From contig CAVBJS010000050.1 in the NCBI GenBank assembly GCA_963596015.1, positions 1-18,459 on the forward strand: a DNA stretch of 18,459 bases. The letters run 5' to 3'. Numbering within the stretch: position 1 is the first letter of the stretch; each line of letters begins with the position of its first letter. The notes below the pieces were generated by a model. That model was not told the origin of the DNA. It saw only the letters and a program-made list of their open reading frames with translations, and ran no database searches. A program made the position numbers and the translations under genes. The stretch is from CAG-791 sp963596015 (GTDB lineage: Bacteria; Bacillota; Clostridia; Lachnospirales; Lachnospiraceae). This document shows, piece after piece, positions 15,301 to 18,459 of the stretch.

Positions 15301-15958
15301 CTCTGGTCTTTAAATAAATCCTTGCCTTTTCAGACTGCTTTTCCAGTGGGCCGATCTGCTTATCCAACTCCGCCAAGATGTCATTGACCCGGACCAGGTT
15401 GGCCTTCTCGCTCTCAAGCTTCTTTTCGGAAGCTTCCTTGCGGCGCTTGAATTTCACGATGCCGGCGGCCTCGTCAAAGAGTTCTCTTCGATCCTCCGGT
15501 TTATCCGACAGGATCTTTTCGATCTGGCCCTGTCCGATGATGGAATAACCTTCCTTACCGATACCCGTATCATAAAAAAGCTCGTTGACGTCCTTCAGTC
15601 GGCAGGCCGTTCCGTTCAGCAGATACTCACTCTCACCGGATCGGTACAATCGTCTTGCCACGGTCACTTCTTCATAATCGATGGCCAGCTGGTGGTCGCT
15701 GTTGTCTAACGTGATCGCCACATACGCATAGCCCAGGGGCTTTCGAAGCTCTGTCCCGGCAAAAATAACGTCCTGCATGGAAGCGCCGCGCAGCTGCTTG
15801 ATACGTTGCTCACCAAGCACCCAGCGCACGGCGTCCGCGACATTACTTTTGCCCGAACCGTTCGGTCCCACGATGGCGGTTATTCCATTGTGAAATTCGA
15901 ATTTGATTTTGTTTGCAAAGGATTTAAATCCCTGTATTTCGATACTCTTAAGATACAT
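12398..15958 (-). CDS. smc: Chromosome segregation/condensation ATPase SMC
   Basis: SMC dimers condense and segregate the nucleoid with ScpA and ScpB. The 1186-residue length is standard. The N-terminus starts MYLKSIEIQGFKSFA, with Walker A GPNGSGKSN (31-39). Two long coiled-coil arms rich in Glu, Lys and Gln flank the hinge. The hinge runs from about YEGFGGSVKKVM to GGAISGGAYKG in mid-protein. The C-terminal head carries the ABC signature LSGGEKS and Walker B CLLDEIEAALD. I placed the start at 15958 because GGGAG lies four bases upstream and family members begin there; a longer frame to 15985 adds a non-homologous MGSKGTGSC. It lies 37 nt after rnc. Copy B of the intercistronic repeat separates it from ftsY. 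Confidence 0.98.
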   Translation of the reverse strand: MYLKSIEIQGFKSFANKIKFEFHNGITAIVGPNGSGKSNVADAVRWVLGEQRIKQLRGASMQDVIFAGTELRKPLGYAYVAITLDNSDHQLAIDYEEVTVARRLYRSGESEYLLNGTACRLKDVNELFYDTGIGKEGYSIIGQGQIEKILSDKPEDRRELFDEAAGIVKFKRRKEASEKKLESEKANLVRVNDILAELDKQIGPLEKQSEKARIYLKTRESLKTLDVNAFLIEHGKTGEELKEMTEKQQIADKDLAQAKEQYEAARSDYEKIQSQLEQLETEMEQTRNRISDASIVRGKLEGDIKVYEEQIRAAKSNAEHFAVRKANMQAKLDSYETEKSQLLDEKKEMDDHFGKLTDDREKARKEHEAVAAKVTECAGQIEDGKNGILEALSERATIKSRLASLSTMEEQIGIRKAELTSRLVSARTQENQQEERIRQLKEAFENVTARISELRKEQQEKEAQIQKAKEKLTGCDQKLRDAQIEYHKEKTKLESLVNLTERYEGFGGSVKKVMENKSKEKGLLGVVADLLKTKPKYETAIEVALGGNIQNIVTDDEATAKRMISLLKREKAGRATFLPLTSIAHPQEFSKPEVLKEEGIIGLADSLVETEPAYRNVAKAMLGRILIVDTFDHAVKIAGRHSHSLRMVTLEGELFVPGGAISGGAYKGNSNLLGRRREMAELEQKVKEKLTAIDDLNKEIEETRNARTALRRELEQIRSELQNKFLEQNTARMNVVNEEEKKKQAAGSFVQLKEESKGIEEQTAEVVKEKEEITEKLAASEQYEKDTTEQITQLQEQLEILQKEETEKNTAAASWDVEIERMRQQIQFKQENLDRITQETAQTKKELEEIIQSLVQGKEEMTQRQKNIEEIQKTIESSHSTQSDAQKLLQESVQKKEELTGKQKEFFTTRESLAEKQNSLDKEVYRLNAQKEKLQNALEAQINYMWDEYEITLSDANALRDESMTDLYAMKKEIAALKGKIRSLGDVNMGAIEEYKTLMERYTFLKGQHDDLVAAEETLQGIIQELDEAMRRQFKEQFARINKEFDLVFKEMFGGGKGTLELMEGADLLEAGVRVIAQPPGKKLQNMMQLSGGEKSLTAIALLFAIQSLKPSPFCLLDEIEAALDENNVSRFAGYLHKLTKDTQFIVITHRRGTMEQADRLYGITMQEKGVSALVSVNLIDKDLSA

Positions 15959-15995
15959 GCAACTCCCTGTGCCTTTGCTCCCCATGGAAGCTAAT

Positions 15996-16691
15996 CTACT
16001 TATTCATCTCCAAAAGGAGCCGGTGGGCAGCCTGCTGCTCTGCGGCTTTCTTGGATCTGCCCTCTCCGGTCTGCACCTGTTTGTCATCGATCAGGGCAGC
16101 TACCTTGAAGATCTTGCAATGCTCCGGTCCGCATTCCTCCAGCACTTCATAACGGATGGTCTGTCCGTGCTGCTGTATCTTTTCCTGCAGGATGGACTTA
16201 GCATCGTAAAAGAGCCTTTTGTTCTCTAAGTCGGAGAGAATGAATTTCATAATGAAATCCTGGGCTTCCTCCACCCGGCCGCTGTCTAAATACATAGCGC
16301 CGATGGTGGCCTCCATCACGTCGGAAATGATAGAATCCCGCTGCCGTCCGCCGGTGGCCTCTTCGCCCTTTCCAAGGCGGATAAAGTTCTCCAGCCCGAT
16401 ATCTCTGGCACAGTAAGCCAGAGCCGGTTCGCAGACTAAGGTAGAGCGCAGCTTGGAAAGCTCTCCTTCCTTCTTTTCCGGATATTTCTTATAAAGGACG
16501 GCACTGGAGACCATCTCCAGCACCGCATCTCCCAGAAATTCCAACCGCTCGTAGTCCCGGCAGCGGTTGATCTTGTGTTCATTGACATAGGAGCTGTGGG
16601 TCAGCGCCTGCTCTATAAGACTGCGATCCTTAAAGCGGTAACCGATCTTTTGCTCCAGTTTGTCCAGTTCTTCCCGTTCTCGGTAATTCAT
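15996..16691 (-). CDS. rnc: Ribonuclease III
   Basis: RNase III cuts double-stranded RNA and matures rRNA precursors. The 231-residue product has the signature ERLEFLGDAVLE (about 44-55), carrying the first catalytic acidic residues. The second acidic set is in SDVMEATIGAMYLDSG. A double-stranded RNA binding domain fills about 155-231, with the GEGRSKKAAEQQAA motif near the end. The start codon at 16691 immediately follows the acpP stop (TAAATG on the minus strand), so translation is probably coupled. Repeats with long RNA stems (copies B and C) lie in the same operon on both sides and are possible targets of its own product; that link is inference. Confidence 0.97.
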   Translation of the reverse strand: MNYREREELDKLEQKIGYRFKDRSLIEQALTHSSYVNEHKINRCRDYERLEFLGDAVLEMVSSAVLYKKYPEKKEGELSKLRSTLVCEPALAYCARDIGLENFIRLGKGEEATGGRQRDSIISDVMEATIGAMYLDSGRVEEAQDFIMKFILSDLENKRLFYDAKSILQEKIQQHGQTIRYEVLEECGPEHCKIFKVAALIDDKQVQTGEGRSKKAAEQQAAHRLLLEMNK

Positions 16692-16931
16692 TTACTTGCC
16701 TGCTCTTGCTTCCCGGATCAGCTTTGCTGCCTCTCCCACTGTCTTCACGTTCTGGATCTCCTCGGTGGGAACAGTGATCTTAAAGACCTTCTCGATGCTC
16801 ATGATCACCTGGAACAGATCCAGAGAATCCGCGCCCAGATCGTCTGTGAAGGTAGTCTCCTCTGTGATCTCGTCCTGGTCTACATTTAATACGTCAGCGA
16901 TGATATCCTGCAGTTTTGTAAATTCTTCCAT
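16692..16931 (-). CDS. acpP: Acyl carrier protein
   Basis: ACP carries growing acyl chains for fatty-acid synthesis on a phosphopantetheine arm. The 79-residue acidic protein has the attachment site DDLGADSLDLFQV, with the modified serine near residue 37. Four-helix ACP features (LQDIIADVLNVD at the start, VGEAAKLI late) are clear. The start at 16931 is preceded by AGAAAGG and the hairpin 1 cassette of copy C. The neighbours plsX (acyl-ACP to acyl phosphate) and rnc are the usual ones in Firmicutes. Its stop codon abuts the rnc start. Confidence 0.98.
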   Translation of the reverse strand: MEEFTKLQDIIADVLNVDQDEITEETTFTDDLGADSLDLFQVIMSIEKVFKITVPTEEIQNVKTVGEAAKLIREARAGK

Positions 16932-17105
16932 TTTTATTCCTTTCTTGCCGCAGTTTACTGCGGCAACACGAGGAGAATTTCGCGAAGGCGAATTCTCCGA
17001 TGTGATCTTGCATTGATGACGTTTACGGCATCAATGCCGTTTGAAAAAAATGCCATCAGACATTTCTTTCAAACTTATCCCTTTCTTTGACGCAATTATT
17101 GCGCC
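16932..17105 (-). repeat. Structured intercistronic repeat, copy C (plsX / acpP)
   Basis: Hairpin 1 (16947-16964) is GCCGCAG/CTGCGGC with loop TTTA. The core hairpin 2 (16967-17004) is identical to copy A. Hairpin 3 (17010-17037) is a 9-bp stem with an A-G mismatch inside. Hairpin 4 (17039-17074) has an imperfect A/T-rich stem around CCATCAG. The distal cassette hairpin (17089-17105) has a 7-bp stem with one G-T wobble, and its 3-base loop is exactly the plsX stop codon (17096-17098). CCTTTCTT precedes both cassette hairpins (16939-16946 and 17080-17087), so the flanking direct repeats are present but more diverged than in copy B. Confidence 0.9.
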
Positions 17106-18142
17106 GCTCTCTTCTTTGTGCGGTCCACCAGCTTCATCCGGCTGCGGAACTGCCCGTTAATGTCCTTTTCCTTAAAAGTAATGCACTGCTCGATGGCATG
17201 CTGGATCACTATAGCCTTGGAATTGCCATGGCTCTTGACCACCAGACCGTTTAAGCCCAGCAGCGGTGCGCCGCCGTAGGTAGAGGTATCAAACTTCTTC
17301 AGCGTGCCCTTTAAAGCCGGCTTGATCAGCAATGCGCCGATTTTGGAGGGAAGGCTGGAAAGCAGTGCCCCCTTGATCTCTCCTAAAAGGGCCGATGCCA
17401 CGCCTTCATACATCTTCAGCACCACGTTGCCTGCAAAGGCATCGCAGACCACCACATCCGCGCCGCCGGCCGGTATATCCCTTGCCTCTATGCTGCCGAT
17501 GAAATTGATGGTTTCGCACTGCTGCAGCAAAGGAAAGGTCTCCTTTACCAGAGCATTGCCCTTTTCATCCTCTGCGCCGATATTAAGGATGGCTACACGG
17601 GGGTTCTTGACTCCAACTATATTTTCCATATAGATGGAACCCATCTGGGCAAACTGCAGCAGCCAGGAGGGTTTGGCATCCACATTGGCACCGCAGTCGA
17701 TCAGCAATACCGGTCCCTTGGTGGTAGGCATCAAGGGTGCTAACGGAGGCCGTTCGATGCCCTTGATCCGGCCTACGATGGTCTGGCCGCCTACTAAGGT
17801 GGCGCCGCTGCTGCCTGCTGTTACGAAGGCATCGCATTCGCCGTCATGTACCATCTCCATGCCCCGTACGATGGAGGAGTCCTTCTTCTCCATAATGGCC
17901 TTTACCGGGGACTCTGCCATCTCGATGACCTCGGAAGTATGACGGATGCTAATCCTATCCTCCGGCCATCCTTCTGTGCCGGCATACTGGCCAAGGGCTG
18001 CCCGGATGAGCATTTCCTTACCTACCAGGGTCACCTTCAGGGAAGGATTGGCCCGCACGGCCAGCAATACACCCTTTACTACTTCATCCGGTGCATAATC
18101 GCCGCCCATGGCATCTACTGCCACATTAATCATATCGCTCAT
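17096..18142 (-). CDS. plsX: Phosphate acyltransferase PlsX
   Basis: PlsX makes acyl phosphate from acyl-ACP and phosphate, the first step of phosphatidic acid synthesis with PlsY. The 348-residue length is typical. The N-terminal VAVDAMGGDYAPDEVVKG (8-25) is the family signature. The HTSEVIEMAESPVKAIMEKKDSS segment, GSSGATLVG and VCDAFAGNVVLKMYEG follow in the usual order. It is a soluble, membrane-associated enzyme. The start at 18142 has AGAAAGG five bases upstream; an in-frame ATG at 18133 is less well placed. The rpmF and DUF177 genes often found upstream are absent from the window. Its stop codon lies in the loop of a repeat hairpin. Confidence 0.97.
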   Translation of the reverse strand: MSDMINVAVDAMGGDYAPDEVVKGVLLAVRANPSLKVTLVGKEMLIRAALGQYAGTEGWPEDRISIRHTSEVIEMAESPVKAIMEKKDSSIVRGMEMVHDGECDAFVTAGSSGATLVGGQTIVGRIKGIERPPLAPLMPTTKGPVLLIDCGANVDAKPSWLLQFAQMGSIYMENIVGVKNPRVAILNIGAEDEKGNALVKETFPLLQQCETINFIGSIEARDIPAGGADVVVCDAFAGNVVLKMYEGVASALLGEIKGALLSSLPSKIGALLIKPALKGTLKKFDTSTYGGAPLLGLNGLVVKSHGNSKAIVIQHAIEQCITFKEKDINGQFRSRMKLVDRTKKRAAQ

Positions 18143-18175
18143 GTTCGCCTTTCTCTGCTGCAGGCAAGCTGCAGC
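18143..18175 (-). promoter_or_regulatory. Single hairpin + ribosome-binding cassette before plsX
   Basis: The hairpin at 18157-18175 has a 7-bp stem GCTGCAG/CTGCAGC and a 5-base loop. On the minus strand it is followed by AGAAAGG and the plsX ATG. It has the same layout as the cassettes at the other genes, with a different stem sequence that still pairs. Confidence 0.72.
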
Positions 18176-18208
18176 TGCGTAATGAAAATTCTATTACATA
18201 TCTTATCT

Positions 18209-18237
18209 ATATTACTAAATGGATATTTAAAAATCAA
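18209..18237 (-). promoter_or_regulatory. Sigma-A-type promoter of the plsX group
   Basis: TTGATT (18232-18237) and TAATAT (18209-18214) are 17 bp apart on the minus strand in an A/T-rich stretch. Transcription would start near 18202, giving a leader of about 60 nt that includes the plsX cassette hairpin. Confidence 0.75.
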
Positions 18238-18459
18238 TGTGTGCGTAGTTTCGGGGGGTGTTTCTTTGGAATTGTTGTTACTGTGCAGGGCCTAGCCAGG
18301 CAGCGGCTGAAATGTAAACGACAGGTTACTATGATAGTTTAGCCCGGTCATGCACCGGAACGCGGCAGATGTCTCGCACCATGCACTTTGCGCCGTTTTG
18401 CTTATGATCTGCCTCTCGCCTGCGGATGGCACGGCCCGAACTCGCATCCCCGCCTGATG
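18238..18459. other. Unassigned, stem-rich stretch at the right edge
   Basis: A minus-strand frame is open from the window edge to a TAG at 18292-18294 (55 residues), but its translation resembles nothing I recognise, and a second frame is also open for 42 codons. Base pairing is more striking: GGCAGAT/ATCTGCC (18364-18370 with 18407-18413), CCGGT/ACCGG with a 5-base loop near 18344-18358, and GGATG/CATCC (18424-18428 with 18445-18449). It may be the 3' part of a gene or of a structured RNA cut by the window. Confidence 0.35.

Noticed and set aside
18292..18459. Partial protein gene entering from the right edge
   Set aside because: The 55-residue translation is not recognisable and a second frame is open too, so it is reported only as an unassigned stretch.

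Overview
The window reads as chromosomal DNA of a Gram-positive anaerobe of class Clostridia, most likely a Lachnospiraceae-type gut bacterium. This is inferred from the gene order plsX-acpP-rnc-smc-ftsY, a DUF815 ATPase beside ppx and ppk, a fused chorismate mutase/prephenate dehydratase, and strong GGAG-type ribosome binding sites. Nothing in the window fixes genus or species.

Layout. Positions 1-105 hold the 3' part of a plus-strand tRNA-Gly(CCC) and its terminator. Positions 106-330 are non-coding, with two short repeat pairs. Every protein gene lies on the minus strand, so transcription runs from high to low coordinates. Upstream group: promoter near 18209-18237, then plsX, acpP, rnc, smc, ftsY, ilvA and a membrane-anchored GH25-like protein, ending in a strong terminator at 8197-8230. 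Downstream group: histidine-phosphatase-family gene, pheA, DUF815 AAA+ ATPase, ppx, ppk and a small acidic protein. The upstream group covers phospholipid/fatty-acid synthesis, RNA processing, chromosome condensation, membrane-protein targeting and isoleucine synthesis. The downstream group covers phenylalanine synthesis and polyphosphate turnover.

The most unusual content is intergenic. A structured repeat of about 140 bp occurs three times, always in the same orientation and always between a stop codon and the next start codon: ppk/small gene (598-764), smc/ftsY (12222-12398) and plsX/acpP (16932-17105). Each copy has four successive hairpins. One 42-nt hairpin is almost invariant in sequence; the others differ in sequence but keep their stems through compensatory changes. 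Each copy is bounded by two versions of a short 'hairpin plus ribosome binding site' cassette that resemble each other within a locus. Single cassettes without the rest occur before the DUF815 ATPase gene and before plsX. This looks like an undescribed, possibly mobile, intercistronic RNA element that keeps the downstream gene's translation start intact. Other points of interest are a GH25-family protein that has lost its catalytic acidic pair, a second shared leader in front of ppk and the phosphatase gene, and a stem-rich unassigned stretch at the right edge.
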